Numbered from the stretch's first letter, positions 1-12,141 are shown. The stretch: DNA of 64,000 bases from Ehretia macrophylla (GCA_037974665.1 CM075770.1:63995850-64059849), one strand, 5' to 3'. The notes: generated by a model from the letters alone, not told the origin. Translations and numbers: made by a program.

Positions 1-185
1 TCGGACCGTGGGTAGAGCCCTAAGATAATTAGGATGACTTGTTTATGTGTTAAATGTGCCTTCTATGTTCTATGTGCTTAAGTGACTTATATGCCTTAAA
101 TGTTTTTAGAATTGTATCTATAATATGTTGCATATCTTATGCATTAGATTCTTAATTATCATATTTTAATAAATTGTGCCTATAG

Positions 186-1250
186 ATGGCTGGCCCTAGT
201 ACCCGTACTACTAATAGGAGCGGTGAACCTCAAGAGACCGGGGATGCCTATTAGACTAATCCCGGTATAGCTATGTTTAATATGATGGCAACTGCCATGG
301 ATCGTGTATCACGTGTGATGGAGCGTCAGGAAGCTCGTGAAGCCAACAACAACATCAACAACAGGAATGAGGGTAACCATGGGAGACATAGCAGAATGAG
401 GGAATTCCTTGATTCTCGCCCGTCTAAATTCTACGGGGAAGCTGATGATGAGAAAGCAGAGGCTTGGCTGTCCGAGATCGAGAAGATTTTTAGGCCACTT
501 GATTATACAGATGAAGAGAAATTGGAGTTTGCTGTATTTCTGTTGCACGGGGATGTCGAGCATTCGTGGCACACTGTAGAGGCACTATGGGAGACTGATC
601 AGACACCTCGCTTGTGGGGTAGTTTTGTTAAGGCATTTAAGGAAAAATATGTACCTGCAGTTTCCAGGCAGAGGCGGATCGAGGAGTTCATGCACTTGAC
701 CCAGGGTAATATGACGGTGGCCCAGTACGAGACTCTTTTTGACCGACTGTCCCGTTATGCTCAGTATATGGTTTGTACTCCGGAGGCAAAAATGTGGAAA
801 TTTACTATTGGTTTGAGGCCAGAGATTCAGGACCAATTAGCTTCTCATGACTTCGCTACTTACTCTGCCCTCTTTGCTGCTGCCTCTCGAGTTGAGAAGA
901 GGAAATTAGATGGAGCCGGCTCGAGTCAACCCAACAAGAAACCATACCAGCCTCCAGGTCAGCAGAGGAAGTTTCAGAGTCAGAGCCGCAGTCAGGGCCA
1001 GAACCAGAACAGACCAGGGAATAACCGTGGCCCGACGAAAGTGCCATCAACCTCTTCCGCCCGTGGATCCACAAGTAATTCACCTGCTACTCAGTCCGTC
1101 AGCTGCTCATATTGTGACAAGAAGGGGCATACTGAAGCCCAGTGTTGGAGGAAGTTGGGATGATGTATGAGGTGCGGCAGTGATCAGCACCAGATCAAGG
1201 ATTGCCCTAAACGTCAGGCAGGGCAGAATCAGGGTAAACCAGCCGGTAGA
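186..1250 (+). pseudogene. gag region of the Tekay/Del-like element
   Basis: Encodes a capsid-type domain (PSKFYGEADDEKAEAWLSEI, then an aromatic- and leucine-rich helical stretch around 480-860) typical of plant Ty3/gypsy Gag, a basic Gln/Asn/Ser-rich linker (about 900-1090), and two successive CCHC zinc knuckles: CSYCDKKGHTEAQC near 1108-1150 and a second with [12 protein letters not shown] near 1165-1208. Gag packages element RNA into cytoplasmic virus-like particles. The likely start is the ATG near 186 (MAGPSTRTT). Part of a broken element. Confidence 0.85.
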
Positions 1251-1299
1251 GGCAAGACTCCAGTTCCTAGGGTCCAGGCTCGAGCCTATGCTATCGAGT

Positions 1300-1690
1300 G
1301 CGAGGAGATTCCAGATGAGACCGCTGTTGTTGAAGGTACATTCTTCATACTGAATCAACCTGTTAAGGTGTTAATTGATTCGGGTGCTACTCATTCATTT
1401 ATTACTCCCTTATGTGTGGAACATGTGAAATTGAAAGTTGTATGTTTGCCATATGAAGTAGAAGTTGGTACTCCAATGGGTTCTAAACTTGTAATTAGTT
1501 TAGCTTGTAAAGAATGTAAAATCCAAATTAAGGATAGGGAATTCTCAGCCAATCTTATTGTATTACCTTTTCGAGACTACGAGGTCATTTTAGGGATGGA
1601 CTGGCTGGCAAACCATCATGTCCAACTGGATTTTCGGGCGAAGATTATAACGTTCCGGGTACCTGATCAACCGATACTAGAGGTTTTGGG
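1300..1690 (+). pseudogene. aspartic protease domain of pol
   Basis: Shows the retropepsin active-site motif [11 protein letters not shown] near 1369-1402 and the hydrophobic ILGMDWL flap/Gly-containing motif near 1590-1610, the order expected of a Ty3/gypsy protease that matures Gag-Pol. It follows gag and precedes the reverse transcriptase. Confidence 0.88.
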
Positions 1691-1889
1691 CCGAAGAGAT
1701 TTCACCGGGAGTTCCATCATTTCATCTACAAAAGCAGTGAAGTCCTTAAGGAAAGGATGCAGCGGATACTTGGCTTACCTTATCAACAAGCCGTTGGATA
1801 AAGCTAAGTTGGAGGAGATGCCTGTGATCAAAGACTATGCAGATGTATTCCCTGAAGAATTACCCGGTTTACCCCCAAATCAGGAGATC

Positions 1890-2560
1890 GAGTTTGTTAT
1901 AGAGTTGCTACCTGGTGCCCAGCCGATATCAAAAGCTCCCTATCGTATGGCACCGGCCGAGCTACAAGAATTAAAGGACCAATTGCAAGGATTGTTGAAG
2001 AAGGGGTTTGTGCAACCGAGTTCTTCACCGTGGGGTGCGCCAGTTCTATTTGTTAAGAAGAAAGATGGAACGTTGAGGCTATGCATTGACTACCGAGGAT
2101 TGAACCAAGTGACTGTCAAGAATAAATACCCACTTCCCCTGATTGACGAGTTATTTGATCAACTGCAAGGAGCCAAAGTGTATTCGAAACTCGACTTGAG
2201 GCAAGGATATTATCAGTTGCGGATCAAGAAGGAAGATGTGCCTAAAACGGCTTTCAGGACAAGATATGGGCACTATGAATATGTGGTGATGCCTTTTGGA
2301 CTAACTAATGCCTCTGCAGCCTTTATGGATTTGATGCATAGGGTGTTTCAACCCTACTTGGACCAATTTGTGGTGATCTTCATTGATGATATTTTGGTAT
2401 ACTCGAAATCGGAGGCGGAGCATGAACAACATCTGCGGTTGGTACTGCAGAAACTTCGAGAGCATCGATTGTATGCAAAGTTTAGCAAATGTGAATTTTG
2501 GTTGCAGCATATTGCATTTTTGGGGCATATCATATCCCAAGAGGGAATAGTGGTAGATCC
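1890..2560 (+). pseudogene. reverse transcriptase domain of pol
   Basis: Contains the RT blocks [73 protein letters not shown] and the catalytic FIDDILVYS near 2381-2407 (the Y/FxDD aspartates). It copies element RNA into DNA. The spacing between blocks is normal for Ty3/gypsy. Confidence 0.95.
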
Positions 2561-2749
2561 AGCAAAGATCGATGCAGTGATGTCTTGGAAGAAGCCGAAA
2601 AATGTCACAGAAGTTCGTAGTGTTCTTGGTCTAGCCGGCTATTATCGGAGGTTCGTGAAGGATTTCTCTAAGATTGCAGGACCGCTTACAAAGCTCACTC
2701 AAAAGAAAACCAAGTTCGTGTGGGATGATAAGTGTGAGAATAGCTTCCA

Positions 2750-3175
2750 AGAGTTGAAGAAAAGATTGACTACTGCACCAGTACTTGCATTGCCTGAAGG
2801 GAGTCAAGGTTTCGTAATCTATAGCGATGCTTCGAAAGAAGGATTGGGATGTGTATTGATGCAAAATGGAAGAGTTATTGCATATGCTTCTAGGAAACCA
2901 AAGCCGTATGAGATGAATTACCCGACGCATGATCTGGAGTTAGCGGCTATTGTGTTTGCACTCAAGAAATGGAGGCATTATCTGTGGGGTAACAAGTTTG
3001 AGGTATTTACCGATCATAAGAGCTTGAAATACTTGTTCTCTCAAAAGGAGTTGAATATGAGGCAAAGGCGGTGGATGGAGCTTTTGGATGATTATAACTG
3101 CTCAATTAATTATGTGCCCAGTAAGGCGAACGTAGTCGCAGATGCCTTAAGCAGAAAAGCAAGCATGGCAAAACT
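2750..3175 (+). pseudogene. RNase H domain of pol
   Basis: Carries the RNase H motifs [15 protein letters not shown] near 2815-2860, the [15 protein letters not shown] helix and [10 protein letters not shown], followed by ADALSRK, the usual end of the Ty3/gypsy RNase H. It degrades the RNA strand of the RNA-DNA hybrid made by the adjoining RT. Confidence 0.93.
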
Positions 3176-3419
3176 GGAAGTCAAGGTGCAGGAGTTGTTG
3201 GGGGAAGCGTTCTATGGAAACCACAATTGACTCAGAAGGGGTTACTTTTTGCCACTACCCAAGTTCAATCGACTTTGTTATCTGAGTTACGAGAGGCTCA
3301 ACAGAAGGACCAACAATTTCAAAAGATTAAGGAAAGCAATGCAGATTTCAACTTTCACGATGATGGTGTTTGGAGGTTTAGGAACCGGGTTTGAGTTCCC
3401 AATGAGCCAGAGCTGAAAA

Positions 3420-4425
3420 AGAAGATTCTTGAAGAAGCGCATAATTCTAGATATACTATTCACCCCGGCGGAACAAAGATGTATCGGGATTTGAAGCAAC
3501 ACTATTGGTGGAATAACATGAAAAGAGAAATTGCGGAGTTTGTAGCACGGTGTTTGACTTGCCAGAGAGTTAAAGCAGAACATCAACGACACGCAGGTTT
3601 ACTTCAGCAGTTGGAGATTCCCCAATGGAAATGGGAACATATCACTATGGATTTTGTTATGGACCTGCCCAGATCACAAAAGGGTCGTGACGCCGTTTAG
3701 GTTATAGTGGATAGATTGACTAAGTCGGCACACTTTTTACCAATGAACAAGGAGGATAGTCTCGAGGAATTGGGAGATATGTATGTGGCGGAGATTGTAA
3801 GACTGCACGGGATGCCTGTGAGTATTGTATCGGATAGGGATCCTCGTTTTACTTCCCGATTTTGGAAGAGATTGCAGGAAGCTTTGGGGATGAAATTGAG
3901 TTTTAGCACGGCTTATCACCCTCAGACGGACGGTCAATCGGAGAGAACTATTCAGATTTTGGAGGATATGCTGAGGGCATGTGTGTTGGACTTCGGGAAA
4001 GGTTGGGAGAAATATCTATCTCTAGCGGAGTTCGCCTACAACAATAGTTATTAAGCCACGATCGGGATGGCCCCTTTTGAGGCACTGTATGGACGTAAGT
4101 GTCGATCCCCAATCTACTGGGATGAAGTAGGTGAGACGAAGACTTTTGACCCGACCCTTTTACCTAAACTGATGAAAACTGTTGATAACATCCAACTCAT
4201 CCGGAAACGGATGCTTACCGCCCAGAGCAGGCAGAAGAGTTATGTAGACCGACGGAGACGGAGTCTCAAGTTTGAGGTTGGCGACAAGGTGTTCTTGAAG
4301 ATATCACCAGGAAGGGGACTGATTAAACATGGCAAGGGTGGAAAGTTGAGCCCGAGATTTGTAGGACTGTTTGAGATAGTTGAGAAGGTTGGCAAGTTGG
4401 CGTATCGCCTGGCACTACCCTAGAA
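3420..4425 (+). pseudogene. integrase with zinc-binding, DDE core and GPF/Y-like module
   Basis: The N-terminal HHCC zinc motif is visible (HPGGTKMYRDLKQHYWW, then CLTCQRVKAEHQ). The DDE core follows, with the first Asp in ITMDFVMDLP, the second in [13 protein letters not shown] and the Glu in [15 protein letters not shown]-like module (GDKVFLKISP...LSPRFVGLFEI) ends near 4425. Its place after RNase H defines the element as Ty3/gypsy. Confidence 0.9.
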
Positions 4426-4429
4426 CCTC

Positions 4430-4704
4430 TCCAATATTCATGACGTCTTTCATGTATCGATGCTGCGGAAGTATCATCCTGACCCGTCGCATATCTTGGA
4501 GCCAGAGCCGTTGCAGCTTTGGGAAAACTTGCCTTACGAGGAGAAGCCCATTCGGATCCTAGACCAGTAGGATCGGGAGTTGCGCAACAGAACTATACCT
4601 ATGGTGAAAGTGTTGTGGGATCATCATGGAGTTGAAGAAGCAACGTGGGAAAGGCGAGACCAGATGGAGCAGCAATATCCAGCTTTATTTCAAGGTAATG
4701 ATTG
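4430..4704 (+). pseudogene. chromodomain-like C-terminal tail of integrase
   Basis: Read in its own frame, the segment after the GPF/Y module holds HDVFHVSMLRKYHPDPSH, then PIRILD, RELRNRTIPMVKVLW, and VEEATWERRDQM ending at YPALF. This matches the variant chromodomain tail of plant chromoviruses, which is thought to steer integration to heterochromatin. That role is family knowledge and not shown here. Confidence 0.75.
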
Positions 4705-4724
4705 AATTTCGGGACAAAATTATT

Positions 4725-4739
4725 TTAAGGAGGGGAGGA
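4725..4739 (+). other. polypurine tract of the Tekay/Del-like element
   Basis: TTAAGGAGGGGAGGA stands directly before the TGTGAGG start of the 3' LTR. A purine run here primes plus-strand DNA synthesis in LTR retrotransposons. Confidence 0.85.
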
Positions 4740-4769
4740 TGTGAGGCCCGACCCCGATTTGCATGTAAA

Positions 4770-4985
4770 ACCTAGCTTCGTTTGTCCTAGCCTAGATGTG
4801 CGTGTCATGTGCTAGGTTTGAGACTTTTATTTAGTTTTGTGTGCCTTGCATTGAATTTCGTGCATTCATATAGGGTTACGTGCATTTACTTGAAAAATGT
4901 GTGTTCGTCTCGTAGTTCGTGTCCTACCTCGAAGTGCGTGCCCTAAACCTAGGAAAGCGTGTCTTCACGCTAATCAAGAAAGCAT
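4770..4985 (+). repeat. degenerate CGTG-centred minisatellite in LTR
   Basis: A stretch in which short units centred on GCGTG/TCGTG/ACGTG recur every 15-25 bp (for example near 4800, 4860, 4880, 4917, 4942 and 4957). A longer version of the same pattern occupies the matching end of the second LTR at about 43200-43620. Confidence 0.6.
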
Positions 4986-5949
4986 CTTACACGAAGCACT
5001 AGACTATTAAACAATCCTACAAAATTCACTAACAATATAATAATCCAAATTCCTTTCACTAGAAGACAAAAATGCACCAAAAACAAAACATTCTTTATTC
5101 TTTATGAATTATTCTTTTTTTTCACTTTCAAAATACAATTAAATAACACTCAAAAGAAGACACAAAATTCAGATTTGGCACATGCAATAGCCGGCCATGC
5201 CTTGTTCTTGAGCAAGAAATTTGAGCAACATATTTTATTCTATGCATGCAAAGACAAAAAAATGACATAAGGCATTAAAATAATTGCTCAAATCCCTTCA
5301 AATCCTCACCATATCCGACCAGCCCTTGCATGCCCATTCTAGCATTCAAAATTTAAAGCATTTTGGAGACAAAAGCTGAAATTGAAAGCCTCAAGGCCGA
5401 GCATGCTCCTCAAGTTGCAAAGCCTTTGTTTTATCTTCATTTTCTTCATTTCTTTCTCTCACATTTCTCTCTCACTCTCTTTTCCTCTCTCCATTTCGGT
5501 CCTTGGCTGAACTCTCACCATCCTTGCTCATCTTCATCACACCTTGGTCGAACAAGGCAAGCAAATCATCAAGAAAACCAAGCAATCAAGCTAGAGTTCG
5601 AAAAACACTCATGCATGTGCATTGAAGCTTCATTTCGGCCTTAGGTTAGGAAAAATAGAGAAAACCAAGTTGAAATCTCAGCCAAGCAAGGAGAAGAACA
5701 GATTTGAGCTTCAACCAGGTTTTTGAGCATAGTTTGGTTGATTGCAAAGGTGAGGGTTAAAAGCTTTTGAAAACTCTTTGAAATTTCACATGCATGTTCA
5801 TAAATGTGTATATTTGCTTCTGTACTTGAGTTATGTGGTCGTTCATGAGCTTAAACAACCATGCATGGCAAGAACTTGGCTTGAAAATGATGCTAGGTAA
5901 AGTCGAATTTATGAGACAGCTTTCTGACCAGTCTGTTCGAGGTAATTTT

Positions 5950-6330
5950 GGCTATGCAAATGATGTTGAAATTGCGTAAAAATCACTAGGTGACTAGTTT
6001 GGACAGTTTTGAACAATTTTCGCAGAAATAGGCAAAGTCATATTTTGGCTCTAAGGTCCTCAAAATGGCAAAATCACGAAAGGTAGCTAAATCTGGAAAA
6101 ATTTGAGGAAATGAAACAGTTTTGGCAGATGCACTGACTATGTAGAACAAGAGGTTTTTGACCTAACAAATGACATCCAAATTGCGTGAAATTTTGTGTG
6201 CTACTATATTTTTCAGTTTTGGACATTTTTCCCAGAAATAGGCTTAGGCTAAAAATGAACCTAAGGACCTCAAAAACATGAAATATCGAAAGCTAGGCAA
6301 ATCTGGACAGTTTTGTGCAGTTCCACTATT
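5950..6330 (+). repeat. two-copy internal direct repeat in LTR
   Basis: Two diverged copies about 210 bp apart share AAATTGCGTGAAA-like, CAGTTTTGGACA-like, CAGAAATAGGC and AAGG(A/T)CCTCAAAA blocks in the same order (about 5955-6110 and 6165-6320). Related blocks occur in the second LTR near 41780-42110 on minus, so the duplication predates the split of the two copies. Confidence 0.6.
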
Positions 6331-8758
6331 TCGGCTATATCTAATGATTCCGAAGTCCAATTGATGCAAGGTTTGTTTCTGATTTTAGTTAACTTCTTAA
6401 GCTTTAATTTGACATCTTATTCACTGAATATGTAGATTGTTTGCTTATCCAATTGATTGTGAGAAAACAGCCTATTGCAGTGAGTGTTCCACTTAGCTAT
6501 GTGCTTGGAAAACTATTGTAACCTCTTTTGTGGCACTAATTGCTTAGAATTGTGGTGTTGGAATATTATGTGAACTGTTTTGAGCACTTGAGGATGTATG
6601 AATTGAATGATGCATGACTTGGGAATGATGTTAAGTTGACTTAGGGTTTTGATCGCACGATTATGCATGAAATAGAAACCCTAATGACTAAGTATTCTTG
6701 CTAAGTGTTAACCATTGGATATTGTGAGGAAACTGTACGTTGCGTGGGCTGCCCGTAAATGTTTTATAATTTCAAAAGTGATATTGGCCATTGCATGTTG
6801 ACAAATAAGCTTTTCTTGCATTTGAACCCATGTTGATATCATTGCAAGTTGAGTAATCTTATCACTTGATTGCGTGATAAGATTGCGTGGACTTTTTAAT
6901 GAGTTATATGGCCTGTTTTACATGTGTTACATGGCTGCCCGTTTAATTTCCACATAACTCTATACGCCTTTCAAGTGAAATTTCCTGTCTTATCGTGTCC
7001 TGCTTGTTTATCTGCCAATGTGCAATCTTATGACTGTCCGGAGGAAACCTACTTTGTTGTCCTCCTTCTGTGATATATATATATTACCTGTCATAAATGT
7101 GCATTGCATACAAGGTTGCAACCTTTCCTGTCGGCATGGTAGCGATCACGTACGCCGGGCGGCATCGGGCTTGCCGGTGATACCGTGACCACCATGGTCC
7201 CATTCCCTCTCTCGCTTGGGGGCTAGACTTCCTCGGAGAGTTGGGTCGTAGGATTTTGGGGTACATCCGGAGTACACCCACCTAGTGTGTTTGGGGGATG
7301 ATTCGAAGTCGGCCGCAACAACTGATCCTGGATATGATCTGAGAGCAAAAGCTCACCGTATCCTTTTTATTATGTGTATAAGTACTCCCGCTTGGATCCT
7401 AGAGAACCTCAGGGAGGAAAGACCGGTATTCCTGTTTCTGTATTTGTATTTATGTACTTGTATTTCTGTTGTATTCATGTTTGAAAAATGGATTTTCATA
7501 TGTTTAACCGGAAAATGAGTTTCAAAACTTATTTCTCGTCCCCCCCTCGCTGAGTTCATAAGGACTCACCCTTTTTATCATTTCAGGTGAAGAAGAACAG
7601 GTACAGGAACCCGAGCTCAATGTACCTAATGATGAACCCCTGGAACGATTGCTTGTTATTGTTGTTTTGCTTGAACGTGACTTCTTGTGAACTTTTGTTA
7701 CTTGAAGACTATTTCCCTATGTTATTTGTTGCTTGTGATGTAAAAGACCTCCGCTGTAATTTGGGGTCTAATTTTGGTTTGTACTTTTAAGTAGACTGAT
7801 ACTAGACATGATACTACTATGATCGTTTTGCTTTTACTACCGCTAGTATCTATCACAGGTTATGATGCTTAGTTAAGGAATAGGTAAATGAACTTATACA
7901 AATCTCAACAGGTACTCGTTAATAAGCTATGATCAACAGGCATATTTTGAAACGAGAATAAATGGACAAACGAGACATAGTATCATGCTAGGTTATAAAT
8001 CAAACGGGACGTCGAAATAACCAATAGGTAATTCAATTGACGATTAAATAGTAAATTCTAGTCGGGAATGGACTTGAATTGGAAGTATTGAGGCTGTTAG
8101 ATAATTTAGGTCAAAACAAAGAGCCCAATTATAGCCGTTATGCTGCCGGATTTCTGAAAAATTTTGGAGTCTAGAATAAAACGTTAAGTGCTAAACCTCC
8201 TAGAACGATTAAGAATGTGAATGGACTTGAATGTTTAGATCACACCCTAGTCTAACCTTTATAGGCCGGGTTGGGGCGTGACACTTAACGACAACCCTTC
8301 CACTTCAACAACACAACATCCTCGTAAGACGTGCTATCTACGTGTTGTAGGGCCCTCTAATGTCCCGCGAGTAAGGTTGTCGTCCTTTTAACAGGTCATG
8401 ACGTACGATCCGGGACGGAAAAACAAACTAAAAATAGAAAAATAGCCCAAAACTAATGAAAACATTCGATTTTGGGCTCCAGAAAGGGCTCGGTGAGCAA
8501 GCTAGCTGCCTCTGTCGTAGAGCTCTCAGAGAGCTTTGAAACGGTATGCTGTGCGCCGCGTAACTCCTTATGGATTAAAAGTTATGGGCACCGGATCGAT
8601 GGAGCCCTGGTCACAAGCCCTACGCACTCAGTTTGCAGGCCCAGCCTCCATGTGAAGCAAAGTTGTCTTGCCCAAGGTGCCATGGGATTCGATAATAGAA
8701 ATGTGGTGGATAAAGTATCTTGGCAACCTTAACCGGAGCAAAAAAAATTGAAAAGGGG

Positions 8759-8877
8759 GGGGTGCAACACAAGGACTTCCCAATGGGTCACCCATCCTAG
8801 TACTACTCTCGCCCAAGCACGCTTAACTTCGGAGTTCTGATGGGATCCGGTGCATTAGTGCTGGTATGATCGCACCC
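8759..8877 (-). rRNA. 5S: 5S rRNA gene L1
   Basis: Full-length 119-nt copy and the first gene after the LTR. About three differences from the family consensus, all near the 3' end and box C; box A and IE look intact. Confidence 0.95.
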
Positions 8878-9434
8878 GTCATGTTAAGGGCACAATTCCT
8901 TTTTGTGTTAACGTTTCACAGTCTCAGCCTAGAGAGATGGCCCATTCAGAAGGCCCAATGGGCTTAACTACAACCTATCCGCTTTAACAACGCAGAATCC
9001 TCGCAAGACGTGCTATCGACGTGTTGTAGGGCCCTCTAATGTCCTGCGAGTAAGGTTGTCGTCCTTTTAACAACTCATGATGTACGATCCGGGACGGAAA
9101 AACAAAGCAAAAATAGAAAAATAGCCCGAAACTAATGAAAACATTCGATTTTGGGCTCCAGGAAGGGCTCAGCGAGCAAGCTAGCTGCCCCTGTCGTAGA
9201 GCTCTCAGAGAGCTTTGAAACGGTATGCTGTGCGCCGCGTAACTCCTTATGGATTAAAATTTATGGGCACCGAATCGACGGAGACCTGGTCACAAGCCCT
9301 ACGCCCTCGGTTTGCGGGCCCAGCCTCCTCGTGAAGCGAAGTTCTCTTGCCCAAGGTGCCGTGGGATTCGATAATAGAAATGTGGTGGATAAGGTATCTT
9401 GGCAACCCTAACCGGAGCAAAAAAAATTGAAAAG

Positions 9435-9553
9435 GGGGTGCAACACGAGGACTTCCCAGGGGGTCACCCATCATAGTACTACTCTCGCCCATGCACGCTT
9501 TACTTCGGAGTTCTGATGGGATCCGGTGCATTAGGACTGTTATGATCGCACCC
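9435..9553 (-). rRNA. 5S: 5S rRNA gene L2
   Basis: Full-length copy. About six differences from consensus, three of them clustered in the first 25 nt of the gene. Confidence 0.94.
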
Positions 9554-10111
9554 GTCATCTTTAGGGTACAATTCCTTTATGTGTTAATGGTTCACAGTCT
9601 CAGCCTAGAGAGATGGCCGATTCAAAAGGTACAATGGGCTTAACGACAACCCATCCGCTTCAACAACGCAGCATCCTCACAATACGTGGTATCGACGCGT
9701 TATAGGTCCCTCTAATGTTCCGCGAGTAAGGTTGTCATCCTTTTAACAGCTCACGATGTATGATCCGGGATGAAAAAATAGAGCAAAAGAAGAAAAGTGG
9801 CCCAAAACAATTGAAAACCTTTGATTTTGGGCTCCAGAAAGGGCACAGCGAGCAAGCTAGATGCCCCTGTCGTAGAGCTGTCGGAGAGCTATGAAACGGT
9901 ATGCTGTACGCCGCGTAACTCCTTACGGATCAAAAGTTATGGGCTTCGGATGGTCGGAGATCTGGTCAAAAGCCATATGCCCTTAGTTTGCGGGCCCAGC
10001 CTCCATCTGAGGCCAAGTTGTCTTGCCCAAGGTGCCGTGGGATTCGATAATAGAAATGTGATGGATAAAGTATCTTGGCAACCCTAACCGGAGCAAAAAA
10101 AAATTGAAAAG

Positions 10112-10230
10112 GGGGTTGCAACATGAGGACTTCCCAGGGGGTCACCCATCCTAGTACTACTCTCGCCAAGCACGCGTCACTTCGGAGTTCTGGTGGGATC
10201 CGGTGCATTAGTGCTGGTATGATCGCACCC
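10112..10230 (-). rRNA. 5S: 5S rRNA gene L3
   Basis: Near full length, with an extra base close to the 3' end, one base missing in the GGGCG stretch and an extra base in box A. Probably not functional. Confidence 0.9.
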
Positions 10231-10790
10231 ATCATTTGAGGGCACAATTCCTTTATGTGTTAACGATTCACAATTCCAGCTTAGAGAGATAGCCCATTCA
10301 GAAGGCCCTATGGGCTTAACGACAACCTATTTGCTTCAACAACGTGGCATCCTCGTAAGACATGATATCGACGCGTTGTAGGGCCCCCTAATGTCCTGCG
10401 AGTATGGTTGTCGTCCTTTTAACAGCTCACGACGTACGATGCGGGACAAAAAATTAGGGCAAAAGAGGAAAAGTTGCCCGAAACTAATGAAAATGTTAAA
10501 TTTTGGGATCCAAAAATGGGAAAAGAGAGCAAGCTGGCTGCCCCAGTCGTAGAGCTCTCGGAGAGCTTTGTAACGGTATGTTGTGCGCCGCGTAACTACT
10601 TACGGATCAAAAGTTATGGGCAACGGAGCGACGGAGACCTGGTCACAAGCCCTAGGCCCTCGGTTTGTGGGCCCAGCCTTCACGTGAAGTGAAGTTGTCT
10701 TCCCCAAGGTGCCGTGGGATTCGATAATAGAAATGTGGTGGATAAAGTATCAAGGCAACCCTAACCGGAGCAAAAAAAAAATTGAAATCG

Positions 10791-10909
10791 GGGGTGCAAC
10801 ATGAGGACTTCCTAGGGGGTCACCCATCCTAGTACTACTCCCGCCCAAGCACGTTTAACTTCGGAGTTCTGATGGGATCCGGTGCAGTAGTGCCGGTATA
10901 ATCGCACCC
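10791..10909 (-). rRNA. 5S: 5S rRNA gene L4
   Basis: Full-length copy with about seven substitutions, one of them in box A (GCGTG to ACGTG context). Confidence 0.93.
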
Positions 10910-11466
10910 GTCATGTTCAGGGCACAATTCCTTTATGTGTTAACGGTTCACAATCCTAGCCTAGAGAGATAGCCCATTCAAAAGGCCCAATGGGATTAAC
11001 GACAACCCAACCGCTTCAAGAACGTAGCATCCTCGCAAGACGTGATATCGACGCGTTGTAGGGCCCTCTAATGTCCCGCGAGTAAGGTTGTCATCTTTTT
11101 AACATCTCACGACGTACGATCCGGGACGAAAAAACCGAGCAAAAGAAGAAAAGTGTCCCGAAACTAATGAAAATGTTCGATATTGGGCTCCAAAAAGGGA
11201 ACAACGAGCAAGCTATCTGCCCTCATCGTAGAGCTCCCGGAGAGCTTTCCAACGGTATGCTGTACACCGCATAACTCCTTACGGATCAAAAGTTATGGGC
11301 ACCGGATCGATGGAGACCAGGTCCCAAGCCCTACGACCTCGGTTTGCGGGCCCAGCCTCCACGTGAAGCGAAGTTTTCTTGCGCAAGGTGCCGTGGGATT
11401 CGATCATAGAAATGTGGTGGATAAAGTATCTTGGCAACCCTAACCGGAGCAAAAAAAATTGAAAAG

Positions 11467-11585
11467 GGGGTGCAACGCGAGGACTTCCCACGGGGTCACC
11501 CATCCTAGTACTACTCTCGCCCAAGCACGCTTAACTTCATAGTTCTGATGGGATCTGGTGCATTAGTACTGGTATGATTGCACCC
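11467..11585 (-). rRNA. 5S: 5S rRNA gene L5
   Basis: Full-length copy with about seven substitutions, mostly of the transition type expected from cytosine deamination. Confidence 0.93.
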
Positions 11586-12141
11586 GTCATGTTGAGGGCA
11601 CAATTCCTTTATGTGTTAACGGTTCACAGACCCAGCCTAGAGAGATGGCCCATTCAGAAGGCCCAATGGGCTTAACAACAACCCATCCGCTTCAACAACC
11701 CAGCATCCTCGCAAGACGTGATATCGATGCGTTGTAGGGCCTTCTAATGTCCTGCGAGTAAGGGTGGCCTCCTTTTAACAGCTCACGATGTACGAACCGA
11801 GAGGGAAAAACAGAGGAAATATAGAAAAGTGGCCCAAAACTGATGAAAGCGTTCGATTTTGGGCACCAAAATTGGGCACAGCAAGCAAGCTGCTGCCCCC
11901 GTCGTAGAGCTCTCGGAGAGCTTTGCAACGGTATGCTGTGCGCCGCGTAACTCCTTATGGATCAAAAGTTATGGGCAGCGGAGCGACGGAGACTTGGTCA
12001 CAAGCCCTACGCCTTCGGTTTGCGGGCCCGGCCTCCACGTGAAGCGAAGTTGTCTTGCCCAAGGTGCCGTGGGATTCGATAATAGAAATGTGGTGGATAA
12101 AGTATCTTGGCAACCCTAACCGGAGAAAAAAAATTGAAAAG

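Larger units (their letters stand above)
1..8283 (+). mobile_element. Ty3/gypsy LTR retrotransposon, Tekay/Del-like chromovirus, 5' LTR outside window
   Basis: The element runs from its untranslated leader (position 1 matches the leader just inside the primer-binding site of the second LTR element, near 39780-39800 on minus) through gag, protease, reverse transcriptase, RNase H, integrase and a C-terminal chromodomain-like segment to a purine tract and a 3.5 kb 3' LTR. That domain order (integrase after RNase H) is Ty3/gypsy. The long LTR and the chromodomain-like tail point to the Tekay/Del clade of plant chromoviruses. It is a broken fossil with roughly eight interruptions over the coding region. 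The 5' LTR is not in the window, so LTR divergence cannot date it. Clade is inferred by eye, superfamily is certain. Confidence 0.93.
4740..8283 (+). repeat. 3' LTR of the Tekay/Del-like element (3544 bp)
   Basis: Begins TGTGAGGCCC after the purine tract and ends GGGGCGTGACA directly against 5S spacer (CTTAACGACAACCC), giving the TG...CA ends expected of an LTR. The last about 60 bp match, in reverse, the start of the second LTR at 39865. Inside lie a cluster of degenerate CGTG-centred repeats (about 4770-4985), an internal two-copy repeat of about 210 bp (about 5950-6330) and a GC-rich conserved block (about 7105-7285) also seen in the second LTR. An AT-only run at 7073-7084 could be a TATA element. 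Small open frames inside it are not genes. Confidence 0.93.

Noticed and set aside
5363-5644. Open frame in the first LTR with a counterpart in the second LTR (about 42440-42810 on minus).
   Set aside because: Low-complexity Phe/Leu/Ser-rich peptide from pyrimidine-rich LTR sequence. Similarity follows from LTR relatedness and there is no conserved start or domain.
8472-8732. Recurring open frames of 60-130 codons in nearly every 5S unit, on both strands, with similar predicted peptides.
   Set aside because: They repeat because the spacer repeats. They run through spacer and 5S gene sequence, shift and break freely between units, and their antisense twins are just as conserved.
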